From Cladochytrium replicatum (taxonomy: Eukaryota > Chytridiomycota > Chytridiomycetes > Cladochytriales > Cladochytriaceae): a stretch of DNA of 64,000 bases. Below the pieces are notes generated by a model. That model was not told the DNA's origin. It made no database searches and saw only the letters and a program-made list of their open reading frames with translations. Each line of letters opens with the position of its first letter. Position 1 is the stretch's first letter. The stretch is taken from NCBI GenBank assembly GCA_025526935.1, contig JAHLKD010000075.1, positions 236,413 to 300,412 of the forward strand, given 5' to 3'. Positions 34,887 to 44,219 of the stretch are shown piece by piece. Made by a program: the position numbers and the translations under genes.

Positions 34887-36334
34887 TTAAAAATATGGTT
34901 CGGAAGAAGCAAAGCTCTGGCCATCAATTGCCTCTTCTATGTGTGGCAAATCAAGCCCAGATTCTCTCGGCCAGTTCAAAACTTGCACGTGTCCTTCTCT
35001 ATTCGCGGTGTTGATAGCGTCCGAAGGCCACTCGACGACTTTCCCGCTCTTTCTCCACCACTCGAGCACATCGACGTGTCCTTTCGCAATAGCCCTCGAG
35101 ATCCCGCTGCTGTAAAGAAACGGGGTCAGATCATTTTGATCCAACACTCCAACATATCCAGCCGACCGTTTTCTCTCGCGGCGTCGACCGCGTCGACAGA
35201 CCACTGTATTCCCAGTCCCGATTACTCCCACCAATTCAGTACGACAATCAAGCCGCGCGCAATCGCAAGTTCGATCCCAACGGCCGTCCATTTCATTTCT
35301 AGTTCACCTTGCACCCACCGTTCGAGGATGTCAACTCTCCCCGCTCCGCTCACAAATCCATCGCTGTGGCGTCCCACTTAAGCTCACGCGAACTGCGAAT
35401 CCACCACTCTCGCACATCCCGGTATAGACTCCGCATTGCCCGACTTGTCCATTTAAGTAAGCTCCGATCCGCTCTCAGCCCACTCAAGAACCAAATCACC
35501 TTTCACAACGTCCAGGGGTGCATAGTTCACCTCCAGTCCGCTCTCCAACCACCACTGATTCACTTCGATCCTTCCCGTATCTGTCCTTGAACTCCACCGG
35601 AGATCAACAAGCCTCCCCCTTTCCGTTCTTCGCCATTCCAAAATCTCCGCATATTTCGCCGCACTCGCTGCATCCATTACGACGTTTCCGGCGTTTCACA
35701 CACTCAGTCCAATCCTCTTCCACCACTCTAGCACATCCTATCTTCCTTTAGCAATTGCGTCGACTAAGGCAGAACTGTCCCATTTGTCCTTGACCTCGGC
35801 GTTCCCGACGCACAACTCCAGAGCTCTGATGTCTGTCGCACATCGCATCGCCTGGAACGTAAAATTCATCTCCTTTCAGCTGTCTTTCCACCAATGTAGA
35901 GTCTCGAATTGCCACACTTAACAATCGCGCCATCCATAGCACTCGAGCGCCAAAGCATCTTTATTCCACTCGCCTTCCAAAATTCGCGTACGTTCCTGTA
36001 TCCATTCTCGCTCAAGAGGTCCATCACAAGATAGGTGTACCTTAGCGAGGCGGTGGTGAATGAGGATTTTCACCATTGAAGCAGCGAGAGGAGTCCATGA
36101 GCACGGGCGTTGTCGATGGACGCTTCGGGGATCCAGAGGAAATAACTTCCGATGACGAGAGCGACGACGGAGGTGTTGAAAGGGATACTTTTCAAGTTCG
36201 GAGATGCGTTTTTCGAGTGAGAGAATGTACGCTTCCATAGTTGGCTGAGGTTCTTGGGTAGCATCCGTGACGATTTGTTGCTGAGCGTCCAACGGTGCTC
36301 TGGAAGTGTTGCCCATGTCCATCGGGGTTGCCAT
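34887..36334 (-). pseudogene. Decayed VLEWW ankyrin-repeat gene
   Basis: Minus-strand frames contain isolated repeat units: AIAKGHVDVLEWWRKSG, AINTANREGHVQVLNW, and frameshifted variants (AKYAEILEWRR, HHSRT-type remnants) spread over 1.4 kb. A plausible original start lies at 36334: MATPMDMGNTSRAP, followed by a short coiled helix (AYILSLEKRISELEK). At least four frame changes and several stops separate the pieces. Same family as the intact gene at 9703-11010, but not a simple recent copy. Confidence 0.7.
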
Positions 36335-36936
36335 GGCAAATCAGGTAAGTTCAGAAGAGTTCGAGAGATTCAAGAGTAACAAGAGTTCACAGAGGGTCAC
36401 AAAACCAAACGTTTCGCGGAGGAGTGCAGAGATCAGGAGTTTCTGTTATGCTGAAAGGGATACTTCGCCACGTGGACAGATCGGTGCACTCGCGTTTGGG
36501 TCGAGATTGTTCAAGGTAAGTTGTGAAGAAATATCACATAAATTATTGAGATAACAGAAACTAAACAGAATAAGAGGAAACATTCAAACTTATAAAGAAC
36601 AAGTGGAAAAATTCGGAAGAAAAGAAGCGGTAAGTAATCAAGTAAAACATTCTTAAAACGTTTCTCAAAGAAGTAAAACAAGATGTTTCGAATGCTGAAA
36701 CATTATCCAAAAAAGGTAATAATCAATTTTGTCAGGTGACACGTGTTGACCAAACTCTTACAGGTGTACTGCGAGTCTGAAGGCTTGACGTGGAGGCGAA
36801 GCCTGGGAGTGTAAAGATAAGGATGATCTCATCAATCAGCACTGACAAAATGTTCAGCTGAAGCAACAAGGGCAGAGCCATGAACCTTCAGGTGGGTAGC
36901 CGCTCAGAAAGTAAAACAGTACACCATGAAGAACAC
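36335..36936. other. Intergenic region
   Basis: Low-complexity A-rich plus strand, no confident gene. It ends at the poly(T) that marks the LINE-I 3' end. Confidence 0.4.
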
Positions 36937-37146
36937 TTTTTTTTGAACTTCATAATATATATCTATTGTCCAACCAATACATATCACCCGCTGGTGCAAA
37001 ATCCAAATACAAGTGTAAAAATACACCTAACGTGCATGTTAGACAGGGTTAGCGTGTTTACTAGAGGGGGGGTCTAACGTGTTTGTTAGACAGGGTTAGC
37101 GTAGATTGGCAGCACATGGGGAGCCGTGCGAGCCGTAGCAAAAACA

Positions 37147-37790
37147 CTACGGCATATCCAAATCAACAAAAGCAGACAATATAGAATCAGGAGCTGGGGA
37201 CAAAACTAGGTCATAACCAAGACAGTTTGACCAAATGCGGTTAAGTGCACGAAGAACAAGAACCCACTGGGAAAAAGCAGGGGAAGGATAATAAGGCCGC
37301 GGTGAAAGCATATCAATTGCAATGTCAAGAGGTAGGCGGGGATCGTCAGGCTGGCCCAAATCAAAACTAGCAGACGACAAACTAGCAGGCAAATGTAGAC
37401 ACACAGAGACATGGGCACGCGGCACTTCAGGGGCATCATGACAGTTCCTACAATAAGGTCGGGGGTTTGGAAACAGGCGGCCAAGCTGATATAGCAGGAA
37501 CAAACGAAGACATACTGTTGGGAGATGTTGGTGTGGGGGTAGCAACAAAGGGTGGCGAAGTTTCAAATTGCGGACAGGGGCAAACGAAACTGCAATTGGT
37601 CCATTATGCGCAACAGCTAAAGACTGAAAATGCAACATCAACGGATGAAGTGGCAGCACAACAGACATAGGAACAATGAGATCATTGTGACAAGCGGAAA
37701 AATAAGGAGATGAACCATAACCAACTGGATATGACCGATAGAATTGCAACACAGCAGCTGGTAACAGAGGGCTGGAATCACTAGACCAGC
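37147..37790 (-). pseudogene. LINE-I ORF2, C-terminal part
   Basis: From the insertion site the frame continues to a stop at 37147. It includes YRSYPVGYGSSPYF, PIAVSFAPV and a Cys-rich motif, CRNCHDAPE with HVSVC, a CCHC-like knuckle typical for the C terminus of fungal LINEs. It ends SAFVDLDMP. This segment is open by itself, but it is cut off from the rest of ORF2 by the transposon. Confidence 0.8.
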
Positions 37791-37798
37791 GAGCAAAC
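37791..37798. repeat. Target-site duplication, left (GAGCAAAC)
   Basis: GAGCAAAC directly precedes the left terminus of hAT copy 2. The identical octamer follows the right terminus at 44212-44219. Eight bases is the characteristic hAT duplication length. Confidence 0.9.
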
Positions 37799-37813
37799 TA
37801 AGGATCGGCGGGT
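37799..37813 (+). repeat. Left terminal inverted repeat of hAT copy 2
   Basis: TAAGGATCGGCGGGT; pairs with 44197-44211 with one mismatch (A versus T at the sixth base). Confidence 0.9.
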
Positions 37814-38419
37814 TTTAGGGTCTTTCGGGTCGGGTCCGGGTCCATTGACTAAATGTACCTGACCCGAGTGCCGGGTTTTCATGGAAAATTTTCGGGTCGG
37901 ATCCGGGTCGGGTATCGGGTCCAGTAGGAAAACCCTTCTCGGGTCAAAAGTCCCCGAGTAAAACCCGATGTGATAGAGAATCTAAAACGAAGCTATTGTT
38001 CTTTCTGTCCACGCGGACACTTTCCAAGAAGACGCAATATAAGTTTTGTATGTATCAAACAATTTTGCATCACAACGGACATCAAGGCATGTATTTTCTG
38101 TCCACCCGGACACTTTCTCAACTCATTGACGTACTTCAGTTATCTCTAACTAACCTCTCTATCAATGTTACTAGCAATAAGATTCTGTCCACCCGGACAC
38201 TTTCTTAACTCATTGACGGTACTTGAGTGATCTCTATCAAGTACAACTAACCTCTATCAATGTTACTAGCAATACGATTCTGTCCACCCGGACACTTTCC
38301 AAGAAGTCACAACGGAAGTTCTGTAACAAACAATTTCTACCACGACAGACCTCGAGAGCTGTGCTTTCTGTGCACCTGGACATTAGAGTCGGTAACGTTC
38401 CAGCCACACCACAGCAAAA

Positions 38420-40669
38420 ATGGACGCCGCCTTTGTTAAACCAAAGCGTAAGGCAGCGTCCGACGCAAGCCAAAGACTGGTGGACAGTCATCCGCTTGAC
38501 ACACAGAAGCGAAGTCTGCCAGCCCCCCAAATTTCAGAGGCGTCCAGCGAGGGGAACATCATGCAGGACAAACGCAGACGTGTATCAGGACACGGTGGCA
38601 ACAACAGCGCTCGAGAGCCGAGCTCCACATCTTCTTCCAATGACTCCAGCGAGTTTGGCCCGTCTTCTCAGCATGCACCACAGCTTCCTGCCGACGTTAG
38701 TTTTGCTGACTCTTCAGTGCGACAGGAGCCTGCAGCTGGATCAGTTCAACCATCAATGCTTTCATCAGACGCAGATGTTGATAGCATGTCGGACTGTAGA
38801 GGTAGTCGAGGCGGCATAGCGAAGGATTACTATAAGGTTGATAATGGTCTGAGAACATGTTTGGTTGCGAAATGCAAGTGGAGCCAGAAGGTCGATAAGA
38901 CGGGATCAACAAAAAACTTCCTCCGGCATCTGAAAAACCACCATGGAAGTATTGCCAGGTCGCTTGGACTGTTGGACATCGTCCCCAAGGGACAACAGAC
39001 ATTGAATTTCGGCTCGCAGGAGAAGGAGCAAAACTTTGTGTTCAATCCAGACGTAGCGTGGCGGTCGATTTTGGACTGGATTGCTGCAGACAATCAGGCT
39101 TTTACTGTTGTGGAGAACGAGTTCTTTGTCAGCATGCTGAAGACTTTTCAGCCAAACTATACACCAAAGACGGCAAAAGCAGTGAAGCAAAAGGAGATGG
39201 ATCTTTACGATAGGCAGAAGGAGCTCATTAAAGGTCTGATTGTTGGTTCGCCTTCAAAAGTATCAATAACAGCTGACTGTTGGACATCGAAGAACCAGAT
39301 TTCTTTTCTTGGAATTACTGCCCACTTCATCACGAAAGAATGGGAGCCGCAGGACTTGCTGCTGCAGATGATTCTGATGGTTGGAAAGCATGAAGGCGTC
39401 GCCATGGCTAGTCAGCTTGTCAAGTGTCTGGATGAATTTGGCATGCTATCGGGTGAACGCTTATTGTGCATTACAACCGACAATGGTTCAAACAACTTTA
39501 CCATGAGTGCTAAGCTGGAGACGCTCTTGGAAGATAGGGATATTGCGTGGTCTGCAGAAACTCAACACATGCGGTGTATGGCACACATTATCAATCTTGC
39601 AGCAAAGGATTTTATCGATACATTCGCGCCCGCAGGGGACACAGTCGCAAATGACGATAACTCCGGCGTTAATGTCATAAACCTTCTTCGACGGCTAGTC
39701 AGAGGAATCCGGTCTTCCCCAAAACGACGAAGCTCATTTATTGATTCGTGCCGATTTGTGAAACTGGTTCCTCTATTACCAATTATCGATGTGACAACTC
39801 GCTGGAATAGCACGTTCTATATGGTCAAACGAGCCTTACAGCTACGAGAGGCAATGGACAAAATATGCTGGATTGAAGATTCTTTGAAAGATTGGTCAAT
39901 AAATCCAAAGCAATGGGAGGTCCTACAGAAGATCCGGGATGGTTTGAGTGTTTTTGAGGTTATATCAAAGGCAATCGAGGGGTCTAGATATCCAACACTT
40001 CCGCTTGTTATTCCATTTTACAACGATCTTATCGATCAACTGGAGGACCTAGAGGATGCAGAATTAGATGAAACTTTCACCAAAGCATTTCGAAATGCAC
40101 TAGATAAGCTGAGAATATATTACTCAATCGCTAAGAGCCCGTGTTTAGCAGTTGCTACGGTACTCGATCCTCGTTTTAAGGATCAATATTATCAATTTTC
40201 AAAGGCTTGGGAGAAAGATGTAGGAAGGGATCAGGTCACCCTAGTGCGGAAAGTCTGGGAGGAATCGTATAAGTCACGGAAAATCAAGAACAGTGGTGCC
40301 GATGTTTTTGGAAACACGCCAGAACGTCGACACGATTCGAGCGGAGCTTCCGGTGATAGACAGAAAAAAACGGACGCTGAACGCTTGAGAGCCATTAGAT
40401 CCGTTTTCATCTGGCAAGAAGAGATTCCTGAGGAAAAAGATGAGCTGGATCGCTATCTTGGCGATCAGGTACTCCGCGGTATTGATTCTGATGGGAAGCC
40501 AATCAATATTATGGACTGGTGGAAGACCGTTGGAAGTGTGAACTTTCCAGCCCTAAGCCAGATGGCAATGGACTATTTAGGAATACCAGCAACAAGCGCT
40601 CCAGTCGAACGAAAGTTTTCAGCCGGGGTTGATTTGGTACTCGCAACCGCCTTGCTCCAAGAACAATAA
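38420..40669 (+). CDS. hAT transposase, copy 2 (open to a 3' frameshift), 749 aa
   Basis: Cut-and-paste transposase. A basic, Ser-rich N terminus with a nuclear-localisation-like KPKRK is followed by a BED zinc finger at about residues 140-190 (CLVAKC ... HLKNHH). The RNase-H-like core has Asp in ITADCWTSKN (about residue 290), Asp in CITTDNGSNN (about 355), and the third acidic residue, Glu, in SAPVERKFSAG (about 730). Trp motifs typical of hAT (MRCMAHIINLAAKDF, TRWNSTFYM) are present. The stop at 40667 follows soon after SAGVDLV. Continuing in another frame to 40848 gives RNRLAPRTINALMC and HDWLHQL, the usual hAT C terminus. One base therefore seems to be missing near 40638, and copy 1 has the same defect. 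Confidence 0.88.
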   Translation: MDAAFVKPKRKAASDASQRLVDSHPLDTQKRSLPAPQISEASSEGNIMQDKRRRVSGHGGNNSAREPSSTSSSNDSSEFGPSSQHAPQLPADVSFADSSVRQEPAAGSVQPSMLSSDADVDSMSDCRGSRGGIAKDYYKVDNGLRTCLVAKCKWSQKVDKTGSTKNFLRHLKNHHGSIARSLGLLDIVPKGQQTLNFGSQEKEQNFVFNPDVAWRSILDWIAADNQAFTVVENEFFVSMLKTFQPNYTPKTAKAVKQKEMDLYDRQKELIKGLIVGSPSKVSITADCWTSKNQISFLGITAHFITKEWEPQDLLLQMILMVGKHEGVAMASQLVKCLDEFGMLSGERLLCITTDNGSNNFTMSAKLETLLEDRDIAWSAETQHMRCMAHIINLAAKDFIDTFAPAGDTVANDDNSGVNVINLLRRLVRGIRSSPKRRSSFIDSCRFVKLVPLLPIIDVTTRWNSTFYMVKRALQLREAMDKICWIEDSLKDWSINPKQWEVLQKIRDGLSVFEVISKAIEGSRYPTLPLVIPFYNDLIDQLEDLEDAELDETFTKAFRNALDKLRIYYSIAKSPCLAVATVLDPRFKDQYYQFSKAWEKDVGRDQVTLVRKVWEESYKSRKIKNSGADVFGNTPERRHDSSGASGDRQKKTDAERLRAIRSVFIWQEEIPEEKDELDRYLGDQVLRGIDSDGKPINIMDWWKTVGSVNFPALSQMAMDYLGIPATSAPVERKFSAGVDLVLATALLQEQ

Positions 40670-40882
40670 ATGCGTTGATGTGCCGTCATGACTGGTTGCA
40701 TCAATTGAGTGCTGAAGAACCGTTCAAAAATGATTCCCTAGATTCAAAAAGTGATGTTAGTGAGGATTTTGTAAAGGTGCATAATTTTGGCGAGGATTTT
40801 GATGTGGTATTAGAGTTGGAAGCAACTGATGATAACCCACTCTTTTAAATATAAATTGTTGTTTAGACTGTTCATCTGTTGA

Positions 40883-42090
40883 AGTACCGTCCAGGAGTTG
40901 AGAAAGCGACCGCCTGGACAGAATCCTATTACAAGTAGTATTTGTAGAGAGGTTGGTTGTACTTGATCGAGATCAGTGAAGTATCAGTGAAGTACCGTCA
41001 ATGAGTTGAGAAAGTGTCCGGGTGGACAGAATCTTATTGCTAGTAACATTATTAGAGAGGTTAGCTGTACTTGATAGAGATCACTTAAGTACCGTCAATG
41101 AGTTGAGAAAGTGTCCGGGTGGACAGAATCGTATTGCCAGTAACATTGATAGAGAGGTTAGCTGTACTTGATAGAGATCACTGCAGTACCGTCAATGAGT
41201 TGAGAAAGTGTCCGGGTGGACAGAATCCTATTGCTAGTAACATTGATAGAGAGGTTAGTTGTATTGGGTAGAGATCACTGAAGTACCGTCAATGAGTTGA
41301 GAAAGTGTCCGGGTGGACAGAATCCTATTGCTAGTAGTATTTGTAGAGAGGTTAGCTGTACCTGATAGAGATTACTGAAGTACCGTCAATGAGTTGAGAA
41401 AGTGTCCGGTTGGACAGAATCGTATTGCTAGTAACATTGATAGAGAGGTTAGTTGTATTGGATAGAGATCACTGAAGTACCGTCAATGAGTTGAGAAAGT
41501 GTCCGGGTGGACAGAATCGTATTGCTAGTAACATTTATAGAGAGGTTAGTTGTATTGGATAGAGATCACTGAACTACCGTCAATGAGTTGAGAAAGTGTC
41601 CGGGTGGACAGAATCGTATTGCTAGTAACATTGATAGAGAGGTTAGTTGTATTGGGTAGAGATCACTGAAGTACCGTCAATGAGTTGAGAAAGTGTCCGG
41701 TGGACAGAATCCTATTGCTAGTAGTATTTGTAGAGAGGTTAGCTGTACCTGATAGAGATTACTGAAGTACCGTCAATGAGTTGAGAAAGTGTCCGGGTGG
41801 ACAGAAATCTGGGAGACTGAGTGTCACTGTGTCTGTCTGGGTAGAATTTGATTCTGTCCCCCCGGACACTTTCTCAACTCATTGACGGTACTTCAGTAAT
41901 TTCTATCAGGTACAGCTAACCTCTCTATTAATGTTACTAGCAATAAGATTCTGTCCACCCAGACACTTTCTCAACTCATTGACGGTACTTCAGTGATCTC
42001 TATCAAGTACAGCTAACCTCTCTATCAATTTTACTAGCAATAAGATTCTGTCCACCCGGACAGAATCCTCTCTATCAATGTTACTAGCCA
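40883..42090. repeat. Opposed 97-bp tandem arrays of hAT copy 2
   Basis: About ten units in one orientation at a 96-97-bp spacing (for example 40992, 41089, 41186, 41283, 41380, 41477, 41574, 41671, 41768). A spacer containing GTGTCACTGTGTCTGTCTGG follows, then two to three units in the opposite orientation to 42090. Each unit carries GTACCGTCAATGAGTTGAG and GTCCGGGTGGAC. Copy 1 has only about five forward units, so the array has expanded or contracted. Related single units lie left of the transposase (38090-38300). Confidence 0.9.
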
Positions 42091-42229
42091 GTTTCTTCCC
42101 TAGCTTATTATTATTTTCAGATCGGGTAGAAAACTATAGTGTCAGGGAAGTATTATAGCATACATTCCTGTAACATTCCGGCTAAGAACACCGGGCCAGT
42201 ATCTTCCCACGACAAACAGTACAAACACC

Positions 42230-43911
42230 ATGCCTCGAACTACAAAGAAGCGAGCGTTAAAACAATCCAGACCATCATCTGAAAGAGAATCAAGTGCAGA
42301 ACCTGTGACTGCACCTGAAACATCTCTGGCATCGGGTTCTGAAGTGGAAGAAGCAGAAGTTGGCCTTGATGTCAAATCGACAGATGTCAAATCGACAGCT
42401 CCTTCAAAGAAACCGGCGCGACGTGGTACTAAAGGGGATGCTGACTATTTGCTCATCGACGGACTCTGTCCTGCTTCAGACATACGACTTTGGTATCGAA
42501 AATTCAAAGCGAGCGGCCACAGCTACGACTCGGAGGACTTCATCAGCAACTGTCAAACAAATCGTGATGAATGCGGCCCAAGATTTGTTCTTCAAGGTTG
42601 ATCGACCGACTTAACTCTGACAGCAAGCTAGTTCGTCAAGCCCTGAACGAAATTCACGATGAATGCAGTGGACGAACGGAGTTCATAACAGCAGCAAACG
42701 CCTATCGTATGGAGTGCTTGAAAAGCTCTTCCTTTCAGAAGGAAACAACATTTCTGGACTTTTACAGGCGGCAGGGACACAAGTACGGCATTTACAGAGG
42801 AATGCCCGTCACTGCAAAGGTTGACGAGTTCCAAGCGACCATCAAACGAGCAGATGAGGACCGTGAAAGGACAAAACAGGTCCTCAAACAGTCAGAACGA
42901 CTGTTGAACATGACAAAAGATCTTGAAGAGACTGCAATGAACGAGAGAAGGACCCGCATCGCAGCAGAAGTGCGAGAGAAGGCTCTCATTGATGAATTGG
43001 GCAGGGCGGGTGCATTGATTCAGCACGGCGAGCACGAAGAGCTAGCAAGATTCAGGGAGATCACCGCTGCAATGGAAAGGGAGAAGCAGGCAACTTCCCA
43101 GGAGATTTCACAATGGAAATCACGTGTGACCGCCCTGGAGGGAGAGCTTGCTGCTCTGAAACGACAGGCTGGTCATTCAGAAGCTGCAGCACCTGCGGCG
43201 CCAACATCAACAGGCGGCCTAATAAGCATATCGTCGGCTATCAAGGGGATTGGTAGAATTCCGAAGGTACATCGAACCAGTTCTCCAACGAGTTCCCTTG
43301 CATTGCTTAGCCTGCAGCAGCATCGTCGTACGGCTATCCTTTTGGTGAAAGAGGTGATCCAGGGTATCTGCTTCCAGATGCATAAGATCAATGAGGTTAT
43401 TTATGACCTTAAATTGCCGTCTCTTCCACCATCAATCAAGTACGTCAATGTAAACTACGAAGTCCTCTCCCGAAATGAGTTTTTACGGCCCATATTTGTT
43501 GAATCAGACGACCGCTCAAGCCGAATATCAACTTCAAGTAGCAGTTCTCGGAGCAGCCTTACTCTTCTTAGGGTGCACATTTTGCTCGGAAACTGGATAC
43601 GGCACAATAATTCGCTAAGTACGTCTGCCACTATCTATCGCATGTTCAGGGCATTAGTGGATGCATATCCTTCTGAGTGGCTAAGGTTCTGGACGGCATA
43701 CATCGGGCATCTTTCGTCCATAACGCTCCCTGAGGTGGATTGGAAACCTTGGAAGACAGGTTTAGCCAAGGATTTCATGCTTTCAAATGACGACATTGAT
43801 CGGTTCATCAGGACTGGGTTGGCGAAGGACGTAACCAGTGGTGGATGGGACTCTGACGATATGAACCAGATACAGAAGCTGATTTGGGCTGTTCCACCTA
43901 TCAACTTGTGA
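42230..43911 (+). pseudogene. Accessory gene of hAT element, copy 2, one-base frameshift
   Basis: ATG at 42230 (MPRTTKKRALKQ). Copy 1 reads CAAGGGTTG where this copy reads CAAGGTTG (about 42596). This one-base loss ends the frame at 42601, and the true frame resumes (LIDRLNSDSKLVRQ) and runs to 43911. The full-length product would be about 560 aa: a Ser/Glu-rich basic start with two DVKST repeats, a conserved central region, and a coiled coil (about 215-330). A C-terminal domain has LLVKEVIQGICFQMHKINE and WLRFWTAYIGHL. No family recognised. Its fixed place in the element suggests a role in transposition. Confidence 0.75.
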
Positions 43912-44196
43912 TTGCTCAGTGGAGTTTTGTTTCTTTTAACGATAGTGTTTCTAAAATACACACTGTCCACACAGACACAAAGTGTTCATGTAAATATCCG
44001 TGGTCTAACTCAAAATTCAATCAATCCTCTCCTGGGCAGCAAAAACCCGGCGGGTCAGGGTCGGGTACGGGTTTCAACCACTTCGGGTCCGGGTATTCCC
44101 TTTGTACCCGTCAGTGACCCTGCGGGTCCCCAGACAAACACGACCCGACCCAAAGGGTTTGGTGCAGGTCGCCACTGAAACCCGGACCCGACCCGG

Positions 44197-44211
44197 ACCC
44201 GCCGAACCTTA
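44197..44211 (+). repeat. Right terminal inverted repeat of hAT copy 2
   Basis: ACCCGCCGAACCTTA, the complement of the left terminus at 14 of 15 positions, preceded by GACCC-rich sequence. Confidence 0.9.
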
Positions 44212-44219
44212 GAGCAAAC
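44212..44219. repeat. Target-site duplication, right (GAGCAAAC)
   Basis: Exact copy of 37791-37798. Confidence 0.9.

Larger units (their letters stand above)
37799..44211 (+). mobile_element. hAT-type two-gene transposon, copy 2, complete ends
   Basis: Termini TAAGGATCGGCGGGT (left) and, inverted, TAAGGTTCGGCGGGT (right) match at 14 of 15 bases. Perfect 8-bp target duplications flank them. Both ends continue into GGGTC/GACCC-rich sequence (37805-37970, 44040-44211). Inside, in order: diverged left repeats, transposase (38420-40848), a large opposed 97-bp repeat array (40883-42090), and a second gene (42230-43911). Length is 6413 bp. It sits inside LINE-I in the region encoding the end of ORF2. 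Confidence 0.93.
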
